From a virus, in the IMG/VR virus record IMGVR_UViG_3300049324_000034, positions 57,539-121,538 of that record: a stretch of DNA of 64,000 bases; one strand, given 5' to 3'. Below, in pieces: positions 8,546-16,927 of this stretch; the stretch's first letter is position 1, and each line of letters begins with the position of its first letter. The notes below the pieces were generated by a model. The model saw only the letters and a program-made list of their open reading frames with translations. It was not told where the DNA came from and ran no database searches. The position numbers and the translations under genes are program-made.

Positions 8546-9116
8546 CCGTGCGGGCTGCCAGCCTGATCTCCGGGGCGCGGGCAGTGAACCAGTCGGCGTG
8601 GTCGCGCATCATGTGTTCGCGCACCGCCGGCCACGAGTAGAGCAGCCGGGGCGTCGGCGAGTTGACCTCCATGATCGCCACAGGCGGGGGGAATCCCGCT
8701 TCGAGCTTCCAGCGGTGCAGCGTCGTCACGGGCACGGTGGACACCCGCGACATCCCGTGCAGCGACACGGCCTGGATCTTGATCGCACCGGCCCGGTCGA
8801 CCGTGGGCAGGTTCGCGAACTCCTCACGCACGTTGTGTCGCGCGGCGACCTGATTGTGGTAGTCGGCGACCTGATCGGGGTGCCACAGGGGCACGCCTTC
8901 GAGGTCCCAGCGGGGCCGGGCGATCTGGCGCATCCGGGAACGCTCACCCGTGTAGGCCGTGGACAGCATGGCGGTGAGGATGTGGGCGGTGGATACCCCG
9001 ATCTGGGCGGCCACCTCACCGATGGGTAGTGCGTCGAGAGGGTAGGTGCTCACCTGCTCGGCTTCGGCGCGCCAGCGTGGCCGCGTGGGCTTTGGGTTGG
9101 TCACGGCAACGGTCAC
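8532..9116 (-). CDS. DNA-binding protein with two helix-turn-helix-like segments
   Basis: 194 residues from the GTG at 9116, which overlaps the upstream stop (GTGA) and has a GAGGGGG site. A first HTH-like segment is LPIGEVAAQIGVSTAHILT (about residues 31-49). Near the C-terminus VTTLHRWKLEAGFPPP followed by SWPAVREHMM resembles AlpA/MerR-type DNA-binding domains. It is the last gene of the leftward operon, three genes downstream of the large terminase, so a small-terminase or regulatory role is possible; neither is proven. Confidence 0.6.
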   Translation of the reverse strand: MTVAVTNPKPTRPRWRAEAEQVSTYPLDALPIGEVAAQIGVSTAHILTAMLSTAYTGERSRMRQIARPRWDLEGVPLWHPDQVADYHNQVAARHNVREEFANLPTVDRAGAIKIQAVSLHGMSRVSTVPVTTLHRWKLEAGFPPPVAIMEVNSPTPRLLYSWPAVREHMMRDHADWFTARAPEIRLAARTVTEP

Positions 9117-9511
9117 CTGTCCCCCTCGTTTCTCTGTCGCTCGGACTCCATGGAAGCGGAGCACCAGGCGAGCCCGGTGTGCCACGCACTGTCGGGGCCG
9201 ACCATGCCGGCGACGACGAGCTGGTCGGCGTGACCAACGACTACGACGGAGACAGCGCCAGGACGGGCGAACAGAGACATGCGGGCGCCCTTGCCACCTT
9301 CGGGGTCCTGCTCTAGTCGGTAGCGGGCGTCCTGGGCGAGTTGGGGATCGTAGGTGGGCACGATCAGTGCGTCGGGGTTGGCGGCGGCGAGTATGGCGTC
9401 TACCAGCTTCGCCAGGTCGACGATGGGCTGGTCGTCGTTGACTCCCTCGACGACGGGCGAGGATGCGAGCACTTCACGCGCCGCCCGAATGGCGGCAGGT
9501 CGATCTAGCAT
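9113..9511 (-). CDS. Small soluble protein
   Basis: 132 residues, ATG at 9511 with an AGGGAG site. No domain recognised; an alpha-helical N-terminus (IRAAREVLASSP, then VDLAKLVDAILAAANPD) and a beta-rich C-terminus. It is the first gene after the promoter at 9531-9553 and is coupled to the DNA-binding gene downstream. Confidence 0.6.
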   Translation of the reverse strand: MLDRPAAIRAAREVLASSPVVEGVNDDQPIVDLAKLVDAILAAANPDALIVPTYDPQLAQDARYRLEQDPEGGKGARMSLFARPGAVSVVVVGHADQLVVAGMVGPDSAWHTGLAWCSASMESERQRNEGDR

Positions 9512-9530
9512 GCGGACTCCCTTCGGTAGA

Positions 9531-9553
9531 TCGGAACACCGTTAACTCTACCA
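9531..9553 (-). promoter_or_regulatory. Promoter/leader element TAGAGT-N8-TTCCGA
   Basis: Read on the minus strand: TGG TAGAGT, 8 nt, TTCCGA, with G before TTCCGA. It lies 26 nt before the ATG at 9511 and would drive 9511 to 8532. Confidence 0.65.
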
Positions 9554-9583
9554 GGTGGGAGCGGATGATCTGGAGTGAGTCCA

Positions 9584-9636
9584 GGCCCCCAGGGGTCCGT
9601 CCCCGCCGCGTGCGGCAGGTTCACCCCTGGAGGGCC
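9584..9636 (-). other. Large branched hairpin in untranslated region
   Basis: GGCCCCCAGGGGT (9584-9596) pairs with 9623-9636 apart from one bulged base, and an inner stem GCCGC/GCGGC (9605-9609 with 9612-9616) sits in the loop. It lies in the 215-bp gap between genes, downstream of the TTCCAA-type promoter at 9701-9723, so it may be a terminator or a short structured RNA. Confidence 0.5.
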
Positions 9637-9700
9637 GACCTGGGGAGCTACCCCGGCCGGCGGCAGCCGACTCGTACAGCCGGTGCCCCACTTCGCTCTG

Positions 9701-9723
9701 TTGGAATAAGTCCAACCCTACCA
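9701..9723 (-). promoter_or_regulatory. Variant promoter TAGGGT-N8-TTCCAA
   Basis: Read on the minus strand: TGG TAGGGT, 8 nt, TTCCAA. This is the only member whose last two bases are AA and whose base before TTCC is not G. There is no start codon nearby; transcription would run through the hairpin at 9584-9636. Confidence 0.5.
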
Positions 9724-9726
9724 CGG

Positions 9727-10437
9727 TCAGCCGGGGATGGCGCCACCGGATGCGAGAGCCATCCGCCGCGACGTCCGCGCCAGCTCCGTGCGCTTCATCC
9801 CCTTGCGCCACTCCGGGTAGGTCTCCCCGAACTTCTGCGTCACCTTGCCGTCGACCATCTGCACGATGTAGCCGCCCCGCGTCATCTGGAAAGGTTTCGT
9901 GCATCGCTTCATGTAGTCGAAGCCCCCGCGCGCCTGCGGGTCGAACCAGTTCTCCGTGACGAAGTTGCTCACCATCACCTGGGTGGTGTCCACCTGCACC
10001 GCATAGGAGTCCGACTCCACCGGGTCGCCCACCTCAAGGGCGATCGAATGCCGGCCATCAACATCAGCCCACCGGTTGCACGACGGGTCGACGAACGTCT
10101 CCAGCACCTCGTGACTGAGCACTGAGGCGATCGACAGCTTCGCAGTCAACGCGTTGCCGCCGTTGTCCAGCACCGGGCGTGCGAACACCCGCCCGTAGAT
10201 CACGCCCTTGTCTTCGGTGTGCCAGCCCAGCGCCCCGGCCTGATCAGAGTCGTCGAGGACACCGATGACCCACGAGCCGGGAGGGGCGTGCGCCTCATCG
10301 ACCGCGTACACCACGGTCATCGGCACCAGCCGCCACGCCGGGGAGGCGTGATCGCGCAGCTGCGTCCAGCACGCCCTGGTCATGAGCTGAACGTCGGCGT
10401 TACTCACCAGCGTCGACTTATTAACTACGGTGATCAA
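9727..10437 (-). CDS. Zincin-like protein next to terminase
   Basis: 236 residues, ATG 10437 with an AGGAG site. ASVLSHEVLETFVDPSCNRW (about residues 104-123) contains an HE pair followed by conserved Glu and Asp, as in the metallopeptidase-like proteins of actinophage head/terminase regions, but the canonical second zinc His (HExxH) is absent, so activity is uncertain. It is the gene immediately downstream of the large terminase and might process a virion protein; this is inference. Confidence 0.55.
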   Translation of the reverse strand: MITVVNKSTLVSNADVQLMTRACWTQLRDHASPAWRLVPMTVVYAVDEAHAPPGSWVIGVLDDSDQAGALGWHTEDKGVIYGRVFARPVLDNGGNALTAKLSIASVLSHEVLETFVDPSCNRWADVDGRHSIALEVGDPVESDSYAVQVDTTQVMVSNFVTENWFDPQARGGFDYMKRCTKPFQMTRGGYIVQMVDGKVTQKFGETYPEWRKGMKRTELARTSRRMALASGGAIPG

Positions 10438-10476
10438 TTATCACTCCTAGTAGGTTGCGGACGGATCGCGGCCACA

Positions 10477-12006
10477 CTATGCGATTACCCGCACTGGCGA
10501 GGGCCCCTTCATTGCCAGCGCCGGCATCAATCCCACGGCCGCCCATACCGCCGCGTCCAGCTCGTTCGGGGACTCCGGGTCACCGGGCACCCATGAGGTG
10601 AAACCGTCCTCGATACCGGGGATGCCCCCGACGATGTGGGCCCGGCACTGCTCGAATACCCCAGCGACCGGCTCCGCGCGGGTGCGTTTACCCAGGCTCG
10701 CGTGCACCTTCACGACGCGCGGCGTGCGAGTCTCCATCTCTTTCGCGACCATCCGCAGCATCGTGGTGCACAGGTCCCCGCCTTGGTTGGTCTCCACGAT
10801 CATCGCGTCGGCATCCCAATCTTCCGCGACCTGGAGGGCCTTCAGCGCCCACGAGCGCGGCGTGCCCCGCATCGTGTGATCCGCCAGGAAGTACAGGTGC
10901 AGCCCCTCCACTTCGGCCGGCCGGCCCACCCATCCGTTCATCGGCGGCCCACCGAGCCCGGCGACGACGATGCCGCACGCATCGGAGGTCTCCCCAGCGG
11001 TCACGGCCGGGTCGACACCGACGACGATGCGCCGCAGCAGGGGCACGTGATTGGCGTCCATGACCCGCGTGGCGTCGATCAGCGCCACGGTCACCAGGGC
11101 GCCCTCGACCTCGTCGAGGAGTTCCCCGTCGAGTTCCTGGCGCCCCAGGGTGGTGCCCGCGTAGCGCGCCCGGACGGTGTCGAGGAAAACCTGGGAGAGG
11201 TTCGCGGCGTTGTCCATCGTTGAGCCACGGAGCAGGGTGACGTTGGGGTCGCCGCGTTTGCCCCGCTCATTCAGCTCTTTGATGATCTTGTTACCGCGCT
11301 TGGGCGTCGTCGTGATCAGCCGCCGGGACGAACCGATACGGGTAGCGAACTCAATGCCCTCTTCCCACGTCTCTTTCAGATTGCGCCACGAGCCCAGCTC
11401 ATCAGCCCACACCCCGTTGAGGTTCTTACCGCGAAGCCGGGCCGGGGCATCATCACTGGCCAGATAGATCAGCGACCCGTTGCGCAGCCGGATCTCATAC
11501 TTGGACTTGTCGTAGCTGACCAGGTCATCGCCCAGCGCCACCAGCAGGCCCGACGGTCCTTCGACGCAAATCTGCCGGGCGTCGGAGAACGTCGGCGCGA
11601 CCACCGCCCAGTTACCCACCTCCGACAGCGCCCACTCAGCGAACGCGTTGGACGCCGCCCACGTCTTACCGGTGCCACGGCCGGCCAGGAACATGATGTA
11701 GGCCGTCGTCGACTCCGCCAGCTCCAGCTGCACCTTGCGCGCGGTGGCCCGCCACGGGCGCGGCGGGGGCGGCTCCAAGCACCGCAACGCGATCAGACTG
11801 GGGCTGACCTCATCAACCCACTCCGGGACCTCACTGCCCAGCGCATCCCAGTCGACACCGCGCCCGATCTGTGGCGGGGCCATCAGATCCGAGGTGGTGG
11901 GCTGCGCGGGAATGGACCGGATCAGCGCGGTGGCGGCAGCGAAAATGGCGGCATCGGGTTCGTCGGCGCCGACACGGGTGTAGGCGCCCCGTGGTGGGGC
12001 CGTCAC
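10477..12006 (-). CDS. terL: Terminase large subunit
   Basis: 509 residues. ATPase motor: Walker A GRGTGKT at 109-115, Walker B VWADE at 199-203, and the coupling-like TTTPKRGNK near 232-240. Nuclease domain: IVVGVDPAVT (Asp near 332), MIVETNQGGD near 400, and NELDAAVWA near the end. It packages DNA into the prohead and cuts it to length. The start is GTG 12006. Unusually it lies on the minus strand at the far end of the replication operon, convergent with the structural genes. No certain small subunit was found beside it. Confidence 0.93.
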   Translation of the reverse strand: MTAPPRGAYTRVGADEPDAAIFAAATALIRSIPAQPTTSDLMAPPQIGRGVDWDALGSEVPEWVDEVSPSLIALRCLEPPPPRPWRATARKVQLELAESTTAYIMFLAGRGTGKTWAASNAFAEWALSEVGNWAVVAPTFSDARQICVEGPSGLLVALGDDLVSYDKSKYEIRLRNGSLIYLASDDAPARLRGKNLNGVWADELGSWRNLKETWEEGIEFATRIGSSRRLITTTPKRGNKIIKELNERGKRGDPNVTLLRGSTMDNAANLSQVFLDTVRARYAGTTLGRQELDGELLDEVEGALVTVALIDATRVMDANHVPLLRRIVVGVDPAVTAGETSDACGIVVAGLGGPPMNGWVGRPAEVEGLHLYFLADHTMRGTPRSWALKALQVAEDWDADAMIVETNQGGDLCTTMLRMVAKEMETRTPRVVKVHASLGKRTRAEPVAGVFEQCRAHIVGGIPGIEDGFTSWVPGDPESPNELDAAVWAAVGLMPALAMKGPSPVRVIA

Positions 12007-12015
12007 AAGCGGAGA

Positions 12016-12288
12016 CTAAGCGGAGCGACGCTCCACAAGGTCATGACACGCGTCGAGCAGCACCTGCACGGCACGCGCGACATCCTGATCAGTCCAGCGG
12101 GCTAGCGACTCCGGGCTGATGTCGAGATTGCTGGCCAGGATCGTCTCATAGAAGTCCACGGCGGCCCGGTGAATGGCGAGGCCAGCCCGCGATATAGGGA
12201 ACAGGGTCGGCATGGCTTTGATGACAGCCTCATCGACCTGAAGTGGCATGGTGACGAACGTTCCTACGGGTGCGTCACCATGGGTCAC
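12016..12288 (-). CDS. Small protein upstream of terminase
   Basis: 90 residues from GTG 12288 (GGGAGA site); another GTG at 12306 is possible. All-helical, with an acidic C-terminal half (ISPESLARWTDQDVARAVQVLLD). It overlaps the end of the VRR-NUC gene and ends 9 bp before the terminase start. Position would allow a small terminase subunit, but no DNA-binding motif is visible. Confidence 0.55.
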   Translation of the reverse strand: MTHGDAPVGTFVTMPLQVDEAVIKAMPTLFPISRAGLAIHRAAVDFYETILASNLDISPESLARWTDQDVARAVQVLLDACHDLVERRSA

Positions 12289-12706
12289 CTTTGGATCTCC
12301 CGTCACCTGGATACTCGAAATCGTTGCGCCAGCCCGGTTCTTGCAGGTGGGACAGGAGTTGCTCAAGTTCAGCGACGGTACGTACATACCCGGCGAGCGC
12401 TCCCGCATCTTGCCACCGCCGTAACTCTCCGAGTTGAGCAGGGGTCGGTTCGTAGCCGTCGGTCTTGCATTCGATGACCACCATGCGGCCCTGCACACAC
12501 GCCATCACGTCAGGGGTGCCCCGCTTGCCGGCGCCGGTCATGTGCTTGGCGATGCAGTAGCCCTTGATCAGCCGGATCTTGCGCATCACCGCGTCCTTGA
12601 CACTGGCCTCCGATGGTGGCCGGGCCTTGCGTGCCCGCGACTTCGTCACCGGGACGCGCTGGGCGTCCAGCTCGGCGACCACCGTGAAACCGCTGAAGTC
12701 AGCCAC
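12275..12706 (-). CDS. VRR-NUC domain nuclease
   Basis: 143 residues from GTG 12706 with a GAGGGAG site. It shows the VRR-NUC core of the PD-(D/E)XK superfamily: KRGTPDVMA (Asp66) followed by MVVIECKTD (Glu79, Lys81), then the conserved PTPAQLGELRRWQDAGA helix. Stand-alone phage VRR-NUC proteins are structure-selective nucleases, probably resolving branched DNA during replication or before packaging. It lies between the UvrD-like helicase and the terminase. Confidence 0.88.
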   Translation of the reverse strand: MADFSGFTVVAELDAQRVPVTKSRARKARPPSEASVKDAVMRKIRLIKGYCIAKHMTGAGKRGTPDVMACVQGRMVVIECKTDGYEPTPAQLGELRRWQDAGALAGYVRTVAELEQLLSHLQEPGWRNDFEYPGDGRSKGDPW

Positions 12707-13019
12707 CCGTCCACTCCCTCATGATCATGCCGCTGCGGCCATCCCGGCGGGTCAACGTCTGGTGCCCCGCTTCCGAGCAACCCTCCGCGATCCCTTCGAG
12801 CACCAGCAGGTCGGGCACGACCACCATGGAGCCCGCCGCGCCCCGCGCGCACCCACAGGTGCAGATGATCACCCGCTCCAGCTCGTCGGGCATCGTGCCC
12901 AACAGGATCACTGAGCTGTCCAGCTTCAGCGCCGCGTCCAACGCCATGTGCTGTGCCCGTGCCAGGCGCGGCGCCGGCAGATCAGCGGCGGGAATGTAGG
13001 AGAAGCCCTCAACGGTCAT
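12699..13019 (-). CDS. Small protein with Cys cluster
   Basis: 106 residues, ATG 13019 overlapping the helicase stop (ATGA). IICTCGCARG gives a CxCxC cluster. The rest is a mixed alpha/beta fold without a recognised motif. It is translationally coupled to the helicase upstream and overlaps the nuclease downstream. Confidence 0.55.
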   Translation of the reverse strand: MTVEGFSYIPAADLPAPRLARAQHMALDAALKLDSSVILLGTMPDELERVIICTCGCARGAAGSMVVVPDLLVLEGIAEGCSEAGHQTLTRRDGRSGMIMREWTGG

Positions 13020-14740
13020 CGGACCTCCATCTCGCGCGGGCACAGCACACCATCAGGAATGTGGCGCTCGGTAGATCCCAGCACGACGCAGGTTTCCTTC
13101 GCGCGGGTTAACCCGACATAGAACTGGCGCACAGTGTGATCGCGGGCGCGGCCACCGCGCACCCACTCACCCCAGCCGGCACCCGACACCGACGGGCACA
13201 GGTACACCACATCGGCCTGACCGCCCTTCACGGAGTGGATCGTGCCCACCGTGACCGGCGCGGGGTCCATCAACGCTGCCGGACCGTGCGCGCGGGCCAC
13301 CTCCGCCGGGTAGCCGACCTTGTCGGCGTACTTGTTCGCCACCGACTCCAGCAACCATCCCAGCTCAGGTTCGGTCGCCCGGATCAGCGCGTCCTCACTG
13401 GCGAACAGGGCCTCGACCTGGGCGATACTCAACTCGCCGGCCGGCAGCATCTTCATCGCCGTCTTCGCGCCCCGTGCCAGGCCGGCGTCGGAGCGGACCA
13501 GCTCAAGCCAGGCGCGCACGTCGTCACCGGTCCACAGCCGCGCCCGATCGCCCAGCGCGCGCTCGTCGAGGACGAGGTAGCGGAACAGCCGCTCGGCTGT
13601 GGTCATGCCCTTGGCGGCACGCAGCGGGTTCCACCTGCTCTCCAGGGGCCGGTAGCGGTTAGCGAAGGGCACCCCGAGCTTGCGCAGGTTCGACACCAGC
13701 ACGCGCAGCATGTACTCACACGCCGCGATCACCATCACCTGACGGCCGGCGTGCGCGTCGCGGGCGATCGCTTCAGCGGTGCGCATGGATTCGATGGGGT
13801 GCGACACCGAGTAGGTCTGCCCGTCGACGTCACGGGGACGGTAGGGCTTGTCCCGGCGGTGACTGCACAGTTCGATCCAGGTCTGCGCCACGGTGTGCAG
13901 CGATGCGGGGATGCGCCAGGACTGGTCGAGTACCCGGTCGGTGATGTCGACACCGAGCTGCGGGCCACCGTCGAGGCCGGTGCCCAGAGACAGGATCGGG
14001 TCGGCGTTGCCGCCGCGCCAGCCCATGATGGCCTGATCGTCGTCCAGGGCGAGCACGGTGCGGTCAGCGTGGGCGCCCCAGGCGAGCACGAGCGCGGTCT
14101 CCAGCGGGGTCATGTCCTGGGCCTCATCGGAGATGATCACCTTGGGGCTGCCGGGGGCGCGTTCACCGTCCATGGCGCGGGCCAGCGCGACCTGGATCAT
14201 GTCGGTGAAGTCGATCGCGCCCGTGTCGCGCTTCCAGCCCTCCCAGTGCTGCGCGAACTCGCGCACCGCCGCCGGCATGTCGGCGACCGGGATCAACTGG
14301 GAGCGGGCCATGTCGTAGGCGGCGATCAGCTCGTCACCACCATCACCACCGGGACCCATGTCACCGACGTTGTCGGGGCTGCCCCGGCGGCCGTCGGAAG
14401 TGATCCGCCAGTCGGCGCGCACGCGGGAGTTCCAATCCTTCAGAACCTTGGCGTCCAGTGCGACATCCGGGGTGCCGATCGCCCGGTAGGCCGCCGAGTG
14501 CAGCGTCCCCACCTGGCGCTCCGGCAGGGGCAGATCCATGCCGGCCAGGGACTTCGCGGCCGTGACGGTGAAGCTGGTGACCAGAACCGACTCTGTGCCG
14601 TGCTCGGCGACGGCGTCGCGGATCATGCCTTTCAGCGTGGTCGACTTCCCGGTGCCGGGCGGCCCGTAGATGCGCTCCACGCTGCCTTGGGCAAGTAGGT
14701 GAACGGTGGCTGTGGTCAAGTCGTCAAGCGGTGACGTCAT
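13016..14740 (-). CDS. UvrD/Rep-like SF1 DNA helicase
   Basis: 574 residues. Motif I GPPGTGKST (about 26-34), Ia LVTSFTVTAAKSL, II VIISDEAQDM, III LALDDDQAIMGWRGG, V VGTIHSVKGGQADVVY and VI YVGLTRAKE are all visible, with a C-terminal region fully shorter than bacterial UvrD (about 700 residues). It unwinds DNA 3'-5' by family knowledge, presumably in replication restart or recombination. It is the first gene behind the promoter at 14761-14783. Confidence 0.9.
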   Translation of the reverse strand: MTSPLDDLTTATVHLLAQGSVERIYGPPGTGKSTTLKGMIRDAVAEHGTESVLVTSFTVTAAKSLAGMDLPLPERQVGTLHSAAYRAIGTPDVALDAKVLKDWNSRVRADWRITSDGRRGSPDNVGDMGPGGDGGDELIAAYDMARSQLIPVADMPAAVREFAQHWEGWKRDTGAIDFTDMIQVALARAMDGERAPGSPKVIISDEAQDMTPLETALVLAWGAHADRTVLALDDDQAIMGWRGGNADPILSLGTGLDGGPQLGVDITDRVLDQSWRIPASLHTVAQTWIELCSHRRDKPYRPRDVDGQTYSVSHPIESMRTAEAIARDAHAGRQVMVIAACEYMLRVLVSNLRKLGVPFANRYRPLESRWNPLRAAKGMTTAERLFRYLVLDERALGDRARLWTGDDVRAWLELVRSDAGLARGAKTAMKMLPAGELSIAQVEALFASEDALIRATEPELGWLLESVANKYADKVGYPAEVARAHGPAALMDPAPVTVGTIHSVKGGQADVVYLCPSVSGAGWGEWVRGGRARDHTVRQFYVGLTRAKETCVVLGSTERHIPDGVLCPREMEVR

Positions 14741-14760
14741 CGAGTACCCCCTAGTGCGGA

Positions 14761-14783
14761 CCGGAACACTACGGAGGGTATCA
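14761..14783 (-). promoter_or_regulatory. Promoter/leader element TACCCT-N8-TTCCGG
   Basis: Minus strand: TGA TACCCT, 8 nt, TTCCGG with G in front, 27 nt before the helicase ATG at 14740. The TGA of the extended -10 is also the stop codon of the upstream gene. It shares the TGATACCCT form with the site at 34623-34645. Confidence 0.7.
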
Positions 14784-15332
14784 GATAGGGGGGTATTGGG
14801 GCGGCACGATCGACTCCCGGCCCGGCAATGTCGCCACCGGCCGCGCCGTCATCGTCATCACATCCGGCAGTAGCCCCAGCGTGGCCCACAGCAACGCGTC
14901 GACATCATCGAAACCGACCTCGATCCCCTGGTTGATCCGCATGCCGGGGATACGGTTGTGCAGCTCGGGCGCAGTAATTACCACCTTGCCCAACCCACCG
15001 GGCACCAGCGGGTGCACCTGATGGTTCCACTTGCCCATCATGGTCAACTGCCGGTTGGAGTCGGCCACCACGATCAACCGAGACCACCCAGGCCACCCGT
15101 CTGCGCGACGCCCGTTGACCAGCCACTGGATCAGCTCAGACGTCTTGCCCCGGTAGCGCGGCCGGGCGATCAGCAGCGGCCCGTCGGTCCGCCGGTCAGT
15201 TCGGGGTGTCTCTACTGGGGCACCGGCCTCCAGTAGGTCAAGCAGTTCCATGAGCACCGTGGGGCACCCGGTACCGGCGGCGAGACGTTCCGTGGCCAGT
15301 CGGGCCTCCTCAACCATCGCCCTGGGAATCAC
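14781..15332 (-). CDS. P-loop-like protein of unknown function
   Basis: 183 residues from GTG 15332 with a GGAGGA site. LLIARPRYRGKTSELIQWL (about 53-71) resembles a degenerate Walker A, and SRLIVVADSN plus GKVVITAPELHN are strand-like elements that follow, as in a small terminase-like or ATPase fold. FDDVDALLWATLGLLPD is acidic and could be a Walker B equivalent. A stripped P-loop NTPase is plausible but unproven. Confidence 0.6.
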   Translation of the reverse strand: MIPRAMVEEARLATERLAAGTGCPTVLMELLDLLEAGAPVETPRTDRRTDGPLLIARPRYRGKTSELIQWLVNGRRADGWPGWSRLIVVADSNRQLTMMGKWNHQVHPLVPGGLGKVVITAPELHNRIPGMRINQGIEVGFDDVDALLWATLGLLPDVMTMTARPVATLPGRESIVPPQYPPI

Positions 15333-15490
15333 TGCGCCTCCTCCGGTGTCGCCTGCTGGCTGGTGTCACCGTCGAGAGCACCGGACAGGACCGCTTCGTT
15401 TTCCTGCTGGGTGGCATACCAGTCGCCCCAGTTCGCCAGCAGGTCATCGAAGATCAGCGTCGGCGCGTCGGGCGACTCAGGTTCATCCAC
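15329..15490 (-). CDS. Small acidic protein
   Basis: 53 residues from GTG 15490, overlapping the DUF3307-like gene by 8 bp and the next start by 4 bp (GTGA). Highly acidic, with a central aromatic stretch (FDDLLANWGDWYATQQENEAV) and an acidic tail. The tight coupling on both sides supports it; the function is unknown. Confidence 0.55.
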   Translation of the reverse strand: MDEPESPDAPTLIFDDLLANWGDWYATQQENEAVLSGALDGDTSQQATPEEAQ

Positions 15491-15932
15491 GTCGCGCCGC
15501 CATCGCCAGCGCCGCGACGAACAGGCACCCGTGATGCAATGCCTGATCGGCCAGATACATGCCCTGCGGGAACTGGAACTTCACCGTCCCCCGCCGCGCG
15601 GAGACCGTCAGATCAGCGAACCCCGACGAGCCCGTGGCATCAAGCACGGCCGCGACCGGCCAGCGGCGGTCGATGAACGCGTGGCTCGCGGCGGAGATCA
15701 CCGTTCCGGCCAGTAGGCCCCAGCGACCGCACCGCAGTCCCGTGGCGGCCAGCACAGCGCCCACCGCGACCGCCTGGGCGCCCTGATAGGTGGCGATGTG
15801 CCCGGCCATCGCCGACCAGTCCTTCGCCTTGCGGTTCGCCTGGTGGTCGGTCTGCGCGACGTGGTCACCCACGTTGTGGGCGGCCCACAAGCTCGGCAGG
15901 AGCACCGCAAACGCGAGCGGGTCAACCTTCAT
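15483..15932 (-). CDS. DUF3307-like membrane protein
   Basis: 149 residues, ATG 15932 with a GAGGCA site. FAVLLPSLWAAHNVGDHVAQTDHQANRKA (HxxxD and QTD) and ASHAFIDRRWPV match the DUF3307 pattern of small integral membrane proteins found in bacteria and actinobacterial mobile elements. Three to four hydrophobic segments follow. The molecular role of the family is not known. Confidence 0.65.
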   Translation of the reverse strand: MKVDPLAFAVLLPSLWAAHNVGDHVAQTDHQANRKAKDWSAMAGHIATYQGAQAVAVGAVLAATGLRCGRWGLLAGTVISAASHAFIDRRWPVAAVLDATGSSGFADLTVSARRGTVKFQFPQGMYLADQALHHGCLFVAALAMAARRG

Positions 15933-16170
15933 CTGGTGCCTCCAATTTCGGCATGAAAACAAGATCACATATCGCGGCGCTGTCGCGGCGAACCAGCACG
16001 CCCTCCCCGTCGGCGTTGACCTCCAGCACCATCCACCCGGAATTGCCCAGCAGGTAGGGCACCTTCGCGCGACACGCCTCCCTGTCGACATCACCCTGAA
16101 ACGTCACCGTCAGATGGAAATCCCCGGAGTAACCGATGGCGGCGAACGCGGCCGGGACCTCCACGCTCAC
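15922..16170 (-). CDS. Small unknown protein
   Basis: 82 residues from GTG 16170, GTGA overlap with the gene upstream and 11-bp overlap with the DUF3307-like gene. Alternating beta strands (DFHLTVTFQGDVD; WMVLEVNADGEGVLVRRD) suggest a compact beta or alpha/beta fold. No family recognised. Confidence 0.55.
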   Translation of the reverse strand: MSVEVPAAFAAIGYSGDFHLTVTFQGDVDREACRAKVPYLLGNSGWMVLEVNADGEGVLVRRDSAAICDLVFMPKLEAPDEG

Positions 16171-16439
16171 TCCCAGCACCTCTTGTCCCGCCCGTGCAGC
16201 CCCATGATTCGGGCCACCGCTTGCGCAGGGGACTCCGTGGCGGGGTCGGTGAACACCCGCATCGCCGTCGACCCGTGGATCGCACACCACGACATTCCGT
16301 GCACGATCAGCATCGCGGGCCTCTCGGAGATCTCCAGCGGTGCCGACTCGTGATAGGCGCAACCCACACACACCCAGCCGTGTCCACTGGCCGACCACAC
16401 CGCACCATTGACCGGGACCTCCGGCGCCGGGCCGGTCAC
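16167..16439 (-). CDS. Small Cys/His-containing protein
   Basis: 90 residues from GTG 16439 (GTGA overlap). WVCVGCAYHESAP and SWCAIHGST give a CxxC and a CxxH, a probable zinc site. A Pro-rich linker and helical C-terminus follow. One of many zinc-type small proteins in this operon. Confidence 0.58.
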   Translation of the reverse strand: MTGPAPEVPVNGAVWSASGHGWVCVGCAYHESAPLEISERPAMLIVHGMSWCAIHGSTAMRVFTDPATESPAQAVARIMGLHGRDKRCWE

Positions 16440-16927
16440 GCCGCCCACCGCTTATTGCCGGCCAGGTTCAGGTCGCACCGGACCTGCCACACTTCCCGGC
16501 CAACTCGCTCCTGCTCATGGATCGGTGCCATCACCAGCCGCGCCGCCAGCTCCGCATCGCGCGGCACCGGCATCAGCCCGTCGCCTTTGCGGGTCTTCCA
16601 GGCCCGCCCGATACCGCAGATCGCCGAATGCAGAGCGTTGGAGCGAAACGTGAGGTCTTCGCCCCAGTGCTCCTCCAGCTCCTCCCGGACACCGCCGTAG
16701 AGGTAGCCGCCGCACACCACGACCAACCACTGCGCTGCCGTATCGCAATGCGCGCACACATGGAAGACGTCCCAGCGGTCCGCGTCCGGCCCCAAGCCGG
16801 TCGCGTAGTGATACCGCTCGCCCTTAACGATGGTCCGGTCGCACTCGAAGCACTTGTGGTCTTTGCGGGCGGTGCACTTAGTTTCCCGATAGACCTTCCA
16901 CGGGTCGCAATCCTGGATGCGGCACAT
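16436..16927 (-). CDS. Zinc-binding protein, CxxC-rich
   Basis: 163 residues from ATG 16927 (GGAGGG site; a GTG at 16930 is an alternative). CRIQDCDPW, KCTARKDHKCFECDRTI and VCAHCDTA provide several metal-binding cysteines; KCFECDRTIVKGERYHYATG is the treble-clef-like pattern seen in small phage proteins that resemble HNH or LIM-type knuckles. The C-terminal half is helical. Function unknown. Confidence 0.6.
   Translation of the reverse strand: MCRIQDCDPWKVYRETKCTARKDHKCFECDRTIVKGERYHYATGLGPDADRWDVFHVCAHCDTAAQWLVVVCGGYLYGGVREELEEHWGEDLTFRSNALHSAICGIGRAWKTRKGDGLMPVPRDAELAARLVMAPIHEQERVGREVWQVRCDLNLAGNKRWAA

Noticed and set aside
9557-9726. tRNA gene in the 9.5-9.7 kb gap
   Set aside because: No cloverleaf, no TTCGA-type T-loop and no acceptor end; the pairing is a long hairpin instead.
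13136-14698. A 520-codon plus-strand frame opposite the UvrD-like helicase
   Set aside because: The helicase motifs are unmistakable on the minus strand; the antisense frame is His/Arg/Gly/Val-rich with no domain.
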